From Ruegeria sp. A3M17 (lineage in GTDB: Bacteria; Pseudomonadota; Alphaproteobacteria; Rhodobacterales; Rhodobacteraceae), in contig NZ_QOCF01000006.1 of the NCBI RefSeq assembly GCF_003318255.1, forward strand, positions 1-64,000: a stretch of 64,000 bases of DNA. Direction: 5' to 3'. Below are positions 36,032-44,016 of the stretch, one piece after another. A program made the translations under genes and the position numbers. Positions within the stretch are counted from its first letter, which is position 1. Each line of letters starts with the position of its first letter. The notes beneath the pieces were generated by a model. The model searched no databases. It had not been told where the DNA came from and saw only the letters and a program-made list of their open reading frames with translations.

Positions 36032-36481
36032 ATGTTGAAAAAATTCCTTCAGGCGTTTCGCCCGCCACAGCACGATCATTTGCCCGATCCTGACGCCGAA
36101 CTGGCCTTGGGTGCTTTGATGGTGCGCGTGGCGCAGGCGGATCGGGATTACAAGCTGGAAGAAATCAGCCTGATCGACCGCATTCTTGCCCGGCTCTATC
36201 AGCACAACGCGATCGAGGCCGCCAAAGTCCGTGCCACCTGCGAAAAACTACACGCCGCCGCGCCAGACACCGATACATTCGGCAAGTTGATCCGCGAAAC
36301 AACCGACCTGCAGGAACGTCTGGCCGCGCTGGACGCCTTGTGGGAGGTCGTTCTGGCCGATGGCAATTCGGACGAAGGCGAAATGAAGATCGTCGAAGAA
36401 GCCCGCATTGCCATGGGCCTGAGCTTTAAAGACAGCCAAGAAGCGCATGAACGGGTACAAACGCGCTTGGAACAGAAGTAG
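36032..36481 (+). CDS. TerB-family protein, first of a tandem pair
   Basis: 149 aa, all helical, with the TerB/DjlA-like pattern of acidic residues: LGALMVRVAQADRDYKLEEI at about 30-50, DALWEVVLADGNSDEGEM at about 105-122. There is no signal peptide or membrane helix. TerB proteins are linked to tellurite resistance and stress-type complexes, but this COG4103-like group is widespread without the ter operon. It is followed by a paralogue 20 bp downstream. Confidence 0.82.
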   Translation: MLKKFLQAFRPPQHDHLPDPDAELALGALMVRVAQADRDYKLEEISLIDRILARLYQHNAIEAAKVRATCEKLHAAAPDTDTFGKLIRETTDLQERLAALDALWEVVLADGNSDEGEMKIVEEARIAMGLSFKDSQEAHERVQTRLEQK

Positions 36482-36501
36482 TCCGCTTCTATAACCAATT
36501 C

Positions 36502-36939
36502 ATGTTCAGCGATTTTCTGTCCCGGCTCACGCAGCCGCAGCCCGACCCACTTGCCGATAACGACGCCCGTTTGGCCCTGACGGCCCTTCTGGTACGTATC
36601 GCCAGATCCGACAACGACTATGCCGACACGGAAATGGCACGAATCGACCGGATATCAGTGGAACGCTATGGCCTGTCCCCTTTTGAGGCTGCAGCCTTGC
36701 GCGCCAGCGCCGAGGATCTAGAAGCCGAAGCCCCCGATACCGTCCGCTTTACCCGCGCGATCAAAGAGGCCGTCGCCTACGAAGACCGTCTGGCCGTGGT
36801 ACAGGCGATGTGGTCGGTCGCGCTGGCCGATGGGCATCGGACTGGCGAAGAAGATTCGCTGCTGCGTCTGGTGGTCAGCCTGCTGGGTGTCAGCGACGTC
36901 GACTCTGCCCTGGCCCGGCAAAAGGCTGCCAAATCGTGA
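36502..36939 (+). CDS. TerB-family protein, second of a tandem pair
   Basis: 145 aa, clearly related to the preceding protein: both start with a short MxxxFL segment, then a DP-rich link, then LTALLVRIARSDNDYADTEM here against the matching segment there, and VQAMWSVALADGHRTGEEDS near the end. Tandem duplication is the simplest origin. Its stop overlaps the GTG of the PhnD-like gene (GTGA), so the two are translationally coupled. Confidence 0.82.
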   Translation: MFSDFLSRLTQPQPDPLADNDARLALTALLVRIARSDNDYADTEMARIDRISVERYGLSPFEAAALRASAEDLEAEAPDTVRFTRAIKEAVAYEDRLAVVQAMWSVALADGHRTGEEDSLLRLVVSLLGVSDVDSALARQKAAKS

Positions 36940-37688
36940 TTGCTGCGCTGGGCATGTACGACATGCCCGCTCTGCAACCTGCCAATGACCGACTCTGGTC
37001 GTTGATTCGGGCGCATCTTGGTTTTGGCCCGACATATCTGACACGTGGTGCAGAGTTTTGGGATGTCTGGCATAGTCCCAACCTTGTTTTTTCCCAAACC
37101 TGCAGCATGCCTTACCGCACCCGACTGCACGGGAAGGTTCAGCTTGTCGGCACACCGGATTTCGGTTTGGCCGGTTGTCCAGCGGGGTATTATCGATCTG
37201 TTATCGTGGCCCTAAAAGACGATACTCGCGATCTGGATCAGCTTGCCGACGGTACCTTTGCCTATAACGAAGCGCTGTCACAGTCCGGCTGGGCTGCGCC
37301 TATGGTTCATCTGTCACGTCACAGCCGCCTACCAAGTACTGTGTCCGAATCTGGCGGTCACGCCCATTCGGCAGCCGCTATTGCGGAAGGCCGCGCGGAC
37401 TATGCCGCGCTGGATGCGCTGACGTGGGAATTACTCAAGGAACATTCGAATTTGGGCGCTGAGCTTCGCGAGGTCACAGCCACGGAACCTTCGCCGGCCC
37501 TGCCCTACATCACGGCCAATGGTCAGGATGCGCCCCAGATTGCAAAGGCGGTTCGTGCAGCCATCAACGATCTTTCCCCCGCCGACCAAAAGATGCTGCA
37601 CTTGCGTGGTCTGATCGACATTCCAGCCGAGCATTACCTTGCCGTTCCCGACCCGTCCCCTGAGGCTGCCAAATTGATCGATCCGTGA
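36936..37688 (+). CDS. PhnD-like substrate-binding domain protein without a signal peptide
   Basis: 250 aa from a GTG at 36936 that overlaps the terB stop by 3 bases. It resembles phosphonate/phosphate-type periplasmic binding proteins: a two-lobe layout, LTRGAEFWDVWHSPNLVFSQ early, VGTPDFGLAGCPAGYYRSVI, then AEGRADYAALDALTWELL. The N-terminus (MIAALGMYDMPALQP) lacks a signal peptide or lipobox, so it is probably cytoplasmic. Coupling to TerB proteins rather than to a transporter suggests a sensor or enzyme role; this is inference. Confidence 0.75.
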   Translation: MIAALGMYDMPALQPANDRLWSLIRAHLGFGPTYLTRGAEFWDVWHSPNLVFSQTCSMPYRTRLHGKVQLVGTPDFGLAGCPAGYYRSVIVALKDDTRDLDQLADGTFAYNEALSQSGWAAPMVHLSRHSRLPSTVSESGGHAHSAAAIAEGRADYAALDALTWELLKEHSNLGAELREVTATEPSPALPYITANGQDAPQIAKAVRAAINDLSPADQKMLHLRGLIDIPAEHYLAVPDPSPEAAKLIDP

Positions 37689-37813
37689 CCACTTTGGTCA
37701 GAACGGCTGGTCATTTTGACAGTTTGTGGCCCGTTCCGTGTCATTTGCGCATTGCATTGCTCTGAAATTTCAGCCCTAGTACCGCACCAACACCAATTGC
37801 AGCTGGACCACCC

Positions 37814-38590
37814 GTGACAGATTCCACTCCGGTCATCGAGATCAAGAACCTACACAAGAGCTTTGGCAATCTTGAGGTATTGAAAGGGGTGGATATCACC
37901 GCCAGACGTGGTGACGTCGTCTCATTGATCGGTTCGTCCGGTTCTGGCAAATCGACGCTTCTGCGCTGCTGCAACCTGTTGGAAGACAGCCAAGAGGGCG
38001 AAATTCTGTTCAAGGGCGAACCGGTCAGCTGGGCTGGCAACGGGCATAACCGCCGACCGGCCGATCCGAAACAGGTCCTGCGCATTCGCACCAACCTGTC
38101 GATGGTGTTTCAGCAGTTCAATTTGTGGGCCCATATGACCATCCTGCAAAACGTGATGGAGGCCCCCGTGACCGTCATGGGCCGCGACAAGGCCGAGGCT
38201 GAGGACAGCGCCCGCAGGTATCTGGAAAAGGTCGGCATCGGCGACAAATGCGACGCGTATCCGGCGCAGTTGTCAGGCGGCCAGCAGCAGCGCGCCGCGA
38301 TTGCGCGTGGCCTGTGCATGGAGCCTCAGGCCCTGTTGTTCGACGAACCCACATCGGCCCTCGATCCCGAACTGGAACAGGAAGTCATCAAGGTGATCAA
38401 GGATCTGGCCGCCGAAGGCCGCACCATGATCATCGTGACACACGATATGAAGATGGCTGCCGATATCTCAAGCCATGTGGTGTTCCTGCATCAAGGCCTC
38501 ATCGAAGAAGAAGGCCTGCCGGAAGACATCTTTACGACCCCTGAATCCACGCGACTTCAGGGTTTTCTCTCCGCCACCATGGCGGCATAA
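37814..38590 (+). CDS. Amino-acid ABC transporter ATP-binding protein
   Basis: 258 aa from a GTG at 37814. Motifs: Walker A GSSGSGKST, Q-loop VFQQFNLW, signature LSGGQQQR, Walker B ALLFDEPTSALD and the H-loop VTHDM. The insertion NGHNRRPADPKQVL after the A-loop is typical of the HisP/GlnQ-type polar amino-acid importers. It is the first gene of a four-gene transporter operon ATPase-SBP-permease-permease. Confidence 0.94.
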   Translation: MTDSTPVIEIKNLHKSFGNLEVLKGVDITARRGDVVSLIGSSGSGKSTLLRCCNLLEDSQEGEILFKGEPVSWAGNGHNRRPADPKQVLRIRTNLSMVFQQFNLWAHMTILQNVMEAPVTVMGRDKAEAEDSARRYLEKVGIGDKCDAYPAQLSGGQQQRAAIARGLCMEPQALLFDEPTSALDPELEQEVIKVIKDLAAEGRTMIIVTHDMKMAADISSHVVFLHQGLIEEEGLPEDIFTTPESTRLQGFLSATMAA

Positions 38591-38621
38591 ATTCAGGACA
38601 GAACCAAAAAGGGGAGTAACA

Positions 38622-39335
38622 ATGAAAAACCTGATTCTGACCACAGCAGCACTGGCGCTGAGCGCCGGTATGGCCATGGCCGATACGGTCCGCATGGGCA
38701 CCGAGGGCGCCTACCCTCCGTGGAACTTCATCAATGACGCCGGCGAGATCGACGGTTTCGAGCGTGAGCTGGGTGACGAGCTGTGCAAGCGCGCAAACCT
38801 GGAATGCGAATGGGTCAAGAACGACTGGGATTCGATCATTCCGAACCTGGTGTCTGGCAACTATGACGTCATCATCGCGGGCATGTCGATCACTGACGAG
38901 CGCGACGAAGTGATTGATTTCACTCAGAACTACACACCTCCGGATCCGTCGGCTTATGTTGCAACCTCCGACGACGTAGATGTCGCGAACGGCGTTGTTG
39001 CGGCACAGACCGGCACGATTCAGGCCGGTTACATTGCCGAATCCGGTGCAACTCTGGTCGAGTTCGCCAGCCCCGAGGAAACCATCGCGGCCGTGCGCAA
39101 TGGCGAAGCTGACGCCGTTCTGGCCGACAAGTCGTTCCTTGCGCCGATTGCAGATGAAGACGCAGACCTGCGCTTTGTCGCTGGGGATGTGCCGCTGGGC
39201 GGTGGTGTCGGCATCGGCGTGCGCGAGTCGGACGGGGATCTGAAAGAAAAGCTCAACACTGCCATCCAGTCCATGAAGGATGACGGCAGCCTGAACGAGC
39301 TGATCACCAAATGGGAAGTGTCCTCGACCTTCTGA
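38622..39335 (+). CDS. ABC transporter periplasmic amino-acid-binding protein
   Basis: 237 aa from the ATG at 38622, after AAGGGGAGTAACA. The signal peptide is MKNLILTTAALALSAGMAMA. The mature protein has VRMGTEGAYPPWNFINDAGE, DWDSIIPNLVSGNYDVIIAG and FTQNYTPPDPSAYV, as in lysine/arginine/ornithine- or glutamine-type binding proteins (family 3). The exact ligand cannot be read; a basic amino acid is plausible. Confidence 0.93.
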   Translation: MKNLILTTAALALSAGMAMADTVRMGTEGAYPPWNFINDAGEIDGFERELGDELCKRANLECEWVKNDWDSIIPNLVSGNYDVIIAGMSITDERDEVIDFTQNYTPPDPSAYVATSDDVDVANGVVAAQTGTIQAGYIAESGATLVEFASPEETIAAVRNGEADAVLADKSFLAPIADEDADLRFVAGDVPLGGGVGIGVRESDGDLKEKLNTAIQSMKDDGSLNELITKWEVSSTF

Positions 39336-39407
39336 TCTAAATCAGGTTGCGCGCCCTGAATACCAGGGCGCGCCGCCCCTGAGCCTTAGCACCTCAAGAG
39401 GCCCGCC

Positions 39408-40295
39408 ATTTTCTCGTTTTGCACTGATCCCGATACGCTGGACACGTTCCGCTGGTTTTCCTGCTATCTGACCAACGGCGTACACTGGTCGTTCTATCTG
39501 TCGTTCCTGAAGGTCCTGCTGTTGCTGGCCGTCACGGCGCCCGTAGCGTTGAGTTTTGGGTTCGTTGGAGCGATGGCCGCCCGCTCGCATATCCCCCCCG
39601 TCAGCTGGCTGGGTAAAGGCTATATCGCGATTGTACGGGGTGTGCCGGACATCGCCTTCTTCATGTTCTTCGTGATCGCGCTGGATCAGGCTTTTGAATG
39701 GACGCGCCATAAGATCCTTTGTCCCGACTGGACCGATCCGATCCGCCAGGGCAATGACTTCATCGTTTGTCAGTCGGCGAAACTGCCGCTGAGCACCGCG
39801 CCGGAATTTGTGCATGAAACCTATGGTTTCTTCCTCGCGGTCATCACTTTCTCGATCGTTTTCGGGGCCTTTGCCGCCAACGTGATGTTTGGGGGCATGC
39901 GGGCGGTTCCCCATGCGCAGCTGGAAACAGCAGCCGCTTATGGCCTGTCCCCCAGCCAGACATTCTGGCGCATCCTTGTGCCGCAAATGTGGGTTTACGC
40001 CCTGCCCGGCCTGTCGAACCTGTGGATGGTGCTGATCAAAGCCACCCCACTGCTGTTCCTGCTGGGCATCGAAGACATCGTCTATTGGGCCCGCGAATTG
40101 GGCGGGACCAAGACCACGAAATTCACCCAATACCCCCATGGCGACTGGCGCATGTGGTACTTCCTGGCTCTGCTGATCTTCTACCTCGGCATGACCCGCG
40201 TCTCGGAAATCGGGCTTGAAAAGCTGATGCGCCGCCTGTCCCACGGACAGGCCACATCAGGCGGAGAGCTTTTGCGCAAGGAGACAACCGCATGA
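39408..40295 (+). CDS. Amino-acid ABC transporter permease, apparent ATT start
   Basis: The frame is open from just after a TAG at 39387. The only good initiation context is ATT at 39408, with AAGAGG six bases upstream, giving 295 aa beginning (M)FSFCTDPDTLDTFRW. The first in-frame TTG (39522) would remove 38 residues, including part of the first membrane helix. No ATG or GTG lies in between. The EAA loop is seen as ETAAAYGLSPSQTFWRIL. About five to six helices are visible, with a large insert (about 85-125). It overlaps the next permease by 4 bases (ATGA). Confidence 0.88.
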   Translation: MFSFCTDPDTLDTFRWFSCYLTNGVHWSFYLSFLKVLLLLAVTAPVALSFGFVGAMAARSHIPPVSWLGKGYIAIVRGVPDIAFFMFFVIALDQAFEWTRHKILCPDWTDPIRQGNDFIVCQSAKLPLSTAPEFVHETYGFFLAVITFSIVFGAFAANVMFGGMRAVPHAQLETAAAYGLSPSQTFWRILVPQMWVYALPGLSNLWMVLIKATPLLFLLGIEDIVYWARELGGTKTTKFTQYPHGDWRMWYFLALLIFYLGMTRVSEIGLEKLMRRLSHGQATSGGELLRKETTA

Positions 40296-41098
40296 GCTGC
40301 ATCCAGACCATCCAGGATTACGGCCTGCGTTCCCTGGGCCTTGGCGAGCGTCTGTTGCCGCGCAACGACTTTACCCTGTGCGAGCAATTCACTCTGATCG
40401 GCTCAGGCATGATCTGGAATATCTATTTCGGCCTCATGGCGCTGGCCACCGGATTCTTTCTGGCCACAACGGTCGCTCTGGGCAAAGCCTCCTCCAACAA
40501 GTGGCTGCGCAAACCGTCCGAGTGGTTTATCTTTTTGTTTCGCGGCTCACCGCTGTTCATTCAGTTTTTCTTTGCCTACTTCTTCTTCCTGTCGCTGAAG
40601 AAGTCCTACCCCATGTTCGACGCCCTGACATCGGCATGGCTGGGGGCGTTGATCGTTCTGTTCCTGAACACCGCCGCCTATACCGGTGAGATCTTCTATG
40701 GCGCGCTGCGCTCGATCCCCAAGGGTGATATCGAGGCCGCTGATGCTTATGGCATGTCGGGCTGGTCTAGGTTCCGTCGGATCATCTGGCCCACCATGCT
40801 GCGTCTGGCGTGGCCTGCCTATACGAACGAAGCTATCTTCTTGTTTCACGCCACCACGCTGGTCTTCTTTTCGGCCTTCCCCGCCTGGCAACAACGTGGC
40901 GACGCGCTGTATTACGCCAGTTATTTCGCCGACAAGACGTTCAACCCGTTCATCCCCTACCCGATCCTGGCCTTCTACTTCATCCTGCTGACGCTGGTGG
41001 TTGTCGGTGTGTTCGGGCTGATCAACAAACGGCTGAACCGCCACCTACCGGCGGCCAGAAAGGCGAAGATGAGGTTCCGTTTGAACCTGGCCCGTTAA
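40292..41098 (+). CDS. Amino-acid ABC transporter permease
   Basis: 268 aa, second permease of the importer. The EAA loop reads EAADAYGMSGWSRFRRII. Membrane helices are visible at about 35-60, 75-100, 110-135, 190-210 and 225-250. The ATG overlaps the first permease stop. The operon ends here with a strong terminator 25 bp later. Confidence 0.94.
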   Translation: MSCIQTIQDYGLRSLGLGERLLPRNDFTLCEQFTLIGSGMIWNIYFGLMALATGFFLATTVALGKASSNKWLRKPSEWFIFLFRGSPLFIQFFFAYFFFLSLKKSYPMFDALTSAWLGALIVLFLNTAAYTGEIFYGALRSIPKGDIEAADAYGMSGWSRFRRIIWPTMLRLAWPAYTNEAIFLFHATTLVFFSAFPAWQQRGDALYYASYFADKTFNPFIPYPILAFYFILLTLVVVGVFGLINKRLNRHLPAARKAKMRFRLNLAR

Positions 41099-41122
41099 GT
41101 CAGACGATCAAACAATGCGGAA

Positions 41123-41151
41123 GCCGGGCTTGTTTGTGCCCGGTTTTTTTC
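41123..41151 (+). terminator. Terminator of the ABC transporter operon
   Basis: CCGGGC (41124-41129) pairs with GCCCGG (41138-41143), followed by seven T residues. It is a textbook intrinsic terminator. Confidence 0.92.
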
Positions 41152-41202
41152 TCAAAAAATCTCTCGGAAAACATCTGAGAAAGCTCTGCGTATGAAGGGA
41201 AA

Positions 41203-41279
41203 TGGTACCGCCTGCTGGATTCGAACCGGCGACCTCTGGATCCACAATCCAGCGCTCTAACCAACTGAGCTAAGGCGGC
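41203..41279 (-). tRNA. tRNA-His (GTG anticodon)
   Basis: 77 nt with encoded CCA. The minus strand begins GCCGCCTTAGCTCAG and shows the anticodon loop TTGTGGA and the GGTTCGAATCC T-loop. The acceptor stem pairs GCCGCCT with AGGCGGT, leaving G1:U72, then A73 and CCA. There is no room for an encoded G-1 paired to C73; this is the form known from alphaproteobacteria, whose histidyl-tRNA synthetase has adapted to it. Confidence 0.97.
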
Positions 41280-41326
41280 ACTCGTGAGAGGCGATTTACC
41301 GAACGCGCACAGGGAATGCAAGAGAA

Positions 41327-41809
41327 TTAAAGACGAAATTCCCAGCTTTGTTCGACAAGATCGCGGCCAAAGGAATGGACTTTCTTACTGCCGGTCAATT
41401 GCCACCCAGACGCCCTGTAAAGCGCACAGGCCGCCCGATGGCTTTCATGGGTCCACAACGCCATTTCGCGGTAACCGGCATTGCGGGCGAACCCCATACA
41501 AGTGTTGAGCATGCGCCTACCCAAACCCTGCCCACGGGCCTCTGGCAGCAGCAGAAACAACCGCAACTTCGCGGTGTGCTTATCCAGCGCCACGCAAAAG
41601 ATACTGCCGATGCGCGCGCCATCCTGTTCCGCGATCCAGCCCCTCTCGCGCGCCGGATCGTGCGCATCCACGAAATCTGCCAGAATCCGTTCAACGAGGG
41701 GCGCGAAAGTATCATCAAACCCCTCATCCCGCTGATAGAGGCGGCCGTGCTGTTCGACCAACCAAGGTGTATCTTCCGGGCGGAATGATCTGATCAGAAT
41801 ATCTTCCAT
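41327..41809 (-). CDS. GNAT-family N-acetyltransferase
   Basis: 160 aa from the ATG at 41809 (MEDILIRSF); the frame extends to 41920 without family-like sequence. The acetyl-CoA site is LLPEARGQGLGRRML (about 87-101), and the N-terminal IRSFRPEDTPWLVEQHG and C-terminal ACALYRASGW are typical. Similar domains are often fused to MarR regulators, but no MarR part is present here. The substrate is unknown. Confidence 0.87.
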   Translation of the reverse strand: MEDILIRSFRPEDTPWLVEQHGRLYQRDEGFDDTFAPLVERILADFVDAHDPARERGWIAEQDGARIGSIFCVALDKHTAKLRLFLLLPEARGQGLGRRMLNTCMGFARNAGYREMALWTHESHRAACALYRASGWQLTGSKKVHSFGRDLVEQSWEFRL

Positions 41810-41886
41810 ACCCCACCTGACCGCAAAGGCGGCTTGATTCTCAACCCTTTGCGCGCTAGCAGGAACGCTCAGTCCCGGAGGCGAAA

Positions 41887-42075
41887 ATGAGCATAAACAC
41901 CGAACGTGACATTCAGGCAAACCTTCAGATCGGCCCGACCGACCACGGCATGGTACGCCTGTTCATCGAGGCTGACGGCGTCGAAATTCCGATGGACTTC
42001 GAACCAGAAGAAGCGGAAGAAATCGCAGACGAAATCCTCGCCGCTGTGCAAGCTGCCCGGATCGTAAAAGACTGA
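41887..42075 (+). CDS. Small conserved acidic protein of unknown function
   Basis: 62 aa, strongly acidic in the second half (EPEEAEEIADEIL). AGGCGAAA precedes the ATG and codon use matches the neighbours. The N-terminal half suggests a small beta-strand unit (DHGMVRLFIEADGVEIPMDF) and the rest a helix. I recognise it as a type of short roseobacter protein but cannot give a function. It is divergent from the GNAT gene. Confidence 0.7.
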   Translation: MSINTERDIQANLQIGPTDHGMVRLFIEADGVEIPMDFEPEEAEEIADEILAAVQAARIVKD

Positions 42076-42079
42076 CAGT

Positions 42080-42511
42080 TCAAATTCTTGGATCACGCAA
42101 TGCCTGCAATCTGCGGGCTGTATCTGTTGCAAACTTCTGAATCATCTTCTTGCGCCGCGCAGGTGCCAGCTTATCTTCCGGCGCCATTCGGACAATTTCG
42201 GCGTCATAAGCATCTGCGATTATCAGCCCGGTTTCCTCGGGCAACAGATCGGTTGGGAAATCGGTATCCACGGCCCAGAAAAAGCGATCACACCAATCCA
42301 GATACCCCTGCCATTTGGAATCCGTCAGATAATCTGCGCGGCTTGATTTGCACTCGATCACCCACAACTCACCCTTGGGGCCCAATCCCATGACGTCGAC
42401 GCGCAAACCGCGGGTGGGAACAAATTCCTCAACAGATACAAAGCCATGCGCCAATAAGTGGCGCGAAACCCCACGGGCCAGTTTTTGTCCGGGCTGTAAA
42501 TCCAGTGTCAT
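42080..42511 (-). CDS. mmcB: MmcB-family DNA repair protein (putative endonuclease fold)
   Basis: 143 aa from the ATG at 42511 (MTLDLQPGQ). The PD-(D/E)xK-like core shows RVDVMGLGPKGELWVIECKSS, with Asp, Glu and Lys of the nuclease site, and SKWQGYLDWCDRFFWAV. In Caulobacter mmcB loss causes mitomycin C sensitivity and the gene is SOS-induced. A perfect LexA operator lies 12-26 bp upstream of the start, agreeing with that. The frame beyond 42511 is not real coding sequence. Confidence 0.92.
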   Translation of the reverse strand: MTLDLQPGQKLARGVSRHLLAHGFVSVEEFVPTRGLRVDVMGLGPKGELWVIECKSSRADYLTDSKWQGYLDWCDRFFWAVDTDFPTDLLPEETGLIIADAYDAEIVRMAPEDKLAPARRKKMIQKFATDTARRLQALRDPRI

Positions 42512-42522
42512 CCCTGAAATGT

Positions 42523-42537
42523 GAACAATTCGTGAAC
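42523..42537 (-). promoter_or_regulatory. LexA operator of mmcB (GTTC-N7-GTTC)
   Basis: The minus strand reads GTTCACGAATTGTTC, exactly two GTTC repeats separated by seven bases, just ahead of the mmcB start. It predicts SOS induction of mmcB. This is the second perfect site of this form in the window. Confidence 0.9.
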
Positions 42538-42561
42538 AAAAATCAAGCGCCTGAAAGGCCC

Positions 42562-42611
42562 TTGACATGATGCCGTTTGGTATCACATAAATTGCGATAC
42601 CAGATGGTATC
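42562..42611 (+). promoter_or_regulatory. Promoter and likely operator of the ArsR/SRPBCC operon
   Basis: TTGACA (42562-42567) is a consensus -35. A plausible -10 (CATAAA, 42586-42591) lies 18 bp later. Overlapping it is a perfect inverted repeat TGGTATC-N11-GATACCA (42578-42602), and a third TGGTATC occurs at 42605-42611. The layout fits autorepression by the ArsR-type protein encoded 17 bp downstream. Confidence 0.7.
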
Positions 42612-42627
42612 ACTATCGAGGTGACTA

Positions 42628-42948
42628 ATGCAGACACAAATTCAAAACGCATTCCGCGCCCTTGCGGACCCGACCCGGCGGGAGATCGTTCAGATCCTTG
42701 CCTCCGGGGACATGACGATCGCTCAGTTAACCGATCAGTTCGATATGACCCGCGCAGCCGTCAAAAAACACCTGACGGTTCTTTCCGACGGCGGCCTCAT
42801 CACCGTCGAGGCGCGTGGACGCGAGCGCATTAACCGGCTGGAGCCGAACGGATTGGCCCCCATCCTCGACTGGTTCAGTTATTTTGACCAGTTCTGGGAT
42901 GATCGCCTGAATAATCTGAAGGAAGCTATTGAAAGGAATAAGAAATGA
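42628..42948 (+). CDS. ArsR-family transcriptional regulator
   Basis: 106 aa winged-helix protein. ALADPTRREIVQILASGDMTIAQL and FDMTRAAVKKHLTVLSDGGL give the helix-turn-helix. There are no paired cysteines for metal sensing, so it belongs to the non-metal SdpR-like group commonly paired with SRPBCC (AHSA1) proteins. GAGGTG precedes the ATG. It overlaps the next gene by 4 bases. Confidence 0.93.
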   Translation: MQTQIQNAFRALADPTRREIVQILASGDMTIAQLTDQFDMTRAAVKKHLTVLSDGGLITVEARGRERINRLEPNGLAPILDWFSYFDQFWDDRLNNLKEAIERNKK

Positions 42949-43370
42949 CGAACGCAGTTCTGCAAAAGCAGATTTTCCTGAAGGCCGCGCCGGAAACTGT
43001 TTGGGCCTATTTGACCGAACCCGCCCGCTTGGCAGAGTGGTTTCACAAACCCGAACAACCGCTTGCCGCCGGTCAAAAGCTTGAGATGTTCGGGACAACT
43101 AGCGGCGATCTTCTGATCTGGGGTGAGGTACGCGCTGCACGTCCGCCCGAATATCTGGAATATACATTCACCATCAAACCCATGGGAGACGCCGTTAGCG
43201 TCGTAAAATGGACGCTGGACCCGGTACCGGGCGGTACCCGGCTGGGCTTGGTTCACGAAGGGCTGCCGCAAGGCGCAGAGGCATTTGGCCTGATCCTTGC
43301 ACTCGATGACGGTTGGGACGAACATTTGGGCAAGATGCGCAATGCCCTGCACGAAACTGTTGACGCCTGA
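42945..43370 (+). CDS. SRPBCC/AHSA1-domain protein
   Basis: 141 aa START-like fold. The pattern IFLKAAPETVWAYLTEPARLAEWF at the start and VVKWTLDPVPGGTRLGLVHEG later are typical of the AHSA1 group, which binds hydrophobic ligands. It is coupled to the ArsR regulator and may sense or process a small molecule. The ligand is unknown. Confidence 0.9.
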   Translation: MTNAVLQKQIFLKAAPETVWAYLTEPARLAEWFHKPEQPLAAGQKLEMFGTTSGDLLIWGEVRAARPPEYLEYTFTIKPMGDAVSVVKWTLDPVPGGTRLGLVHEGLPQGAEAFGLILALDDGWDEHLGKMRNALHETVDA

Positions 43371-43625
43371 CCCCTTGTGCAAACCCGCCGCAACCCCTAC
43401 TTAGGCCCGTGGCGGGTTCTGCCCTTCTTGTGATTGGTAGCATTCTGGTGGCCTTAAGCAATTCCGAGGGGGCTGGCTCTGTTCAGGTCCTGGCCTGATT
43501 ACCTGGCGCCCACCTGTACATACAGGTCCTCGGGAATCACACCGCACGGTTGACTGGTGGTCCCGCCACATAAACTTATCTCTCGCCCGGTCTGGGAGAG
43601 TCTTAATTTTCCGAAATAGGTTGGC

Positions 43626-43922
43626 TCAGCCCTTGTCCACCGCAACGCGGGCGGGTTCGAACTTGGCCGCAATAGGTGTACCACGCCTGGGGCCTTGCGG
43701 CTTTTCCGCCATGCTCATGATCGCGTAGGCGAACTGAACACCGGCGAAAACAATGCCATTCATGAACCAGATCATTGCCAGAGCGATTAACCCGATCTCG
43801 GATCCGAAAATCAGGCCGCGCAAGTTGGCCGCGTTCAGCGCCAGCAGCACCCCGACAAACAGGGCCGAGATGACAAATCCCCATGCAACTTGCGTGATGT
43901 AAAGGCGGATCAGTTTGGGCAC
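43626..43922 (-). CDS. Small two-helix membrane protein
   Basis: 98 aa from a GTG at 43922, chosen because AAGGAG lies 8-9 bases upstream; the frame to 44039 runs into the luxR start region. Two membrane helices are visible (about 12-32 and 42-64). The C-terminus is basic (PQGPRRGTPIAAKFEPARV). No family was recognised. It is divergent from the broken luxR gene. Confidence 0.7.
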   Translation of the reverse strand: MPKLIRLYITQVAWGFVISALFVGVLLALNAANLRGLIFGSEIGLIALAMIWFMNGIVFAGVQFAYAIMSMAEKPQGPRRGTPIAAKFEPARVAVDKG

Positions 43923-44016
43923 GACAAAGCTCCTTGTCTGATACCGTGATAATAGCGCATGGTCGTGCTGAGTAAACCGCGGCCTCAACGGGTGCGACAC
44001 TATATTCGGAGTCTCT

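Noticed and set aside
43515..43532. Palindrome ACCTGT-ACAT-ACAGGT in the gap between two convergent gene ends
   Set aside because: Not in a promoter position and without a T tract; could be chance or a weak hairpin.
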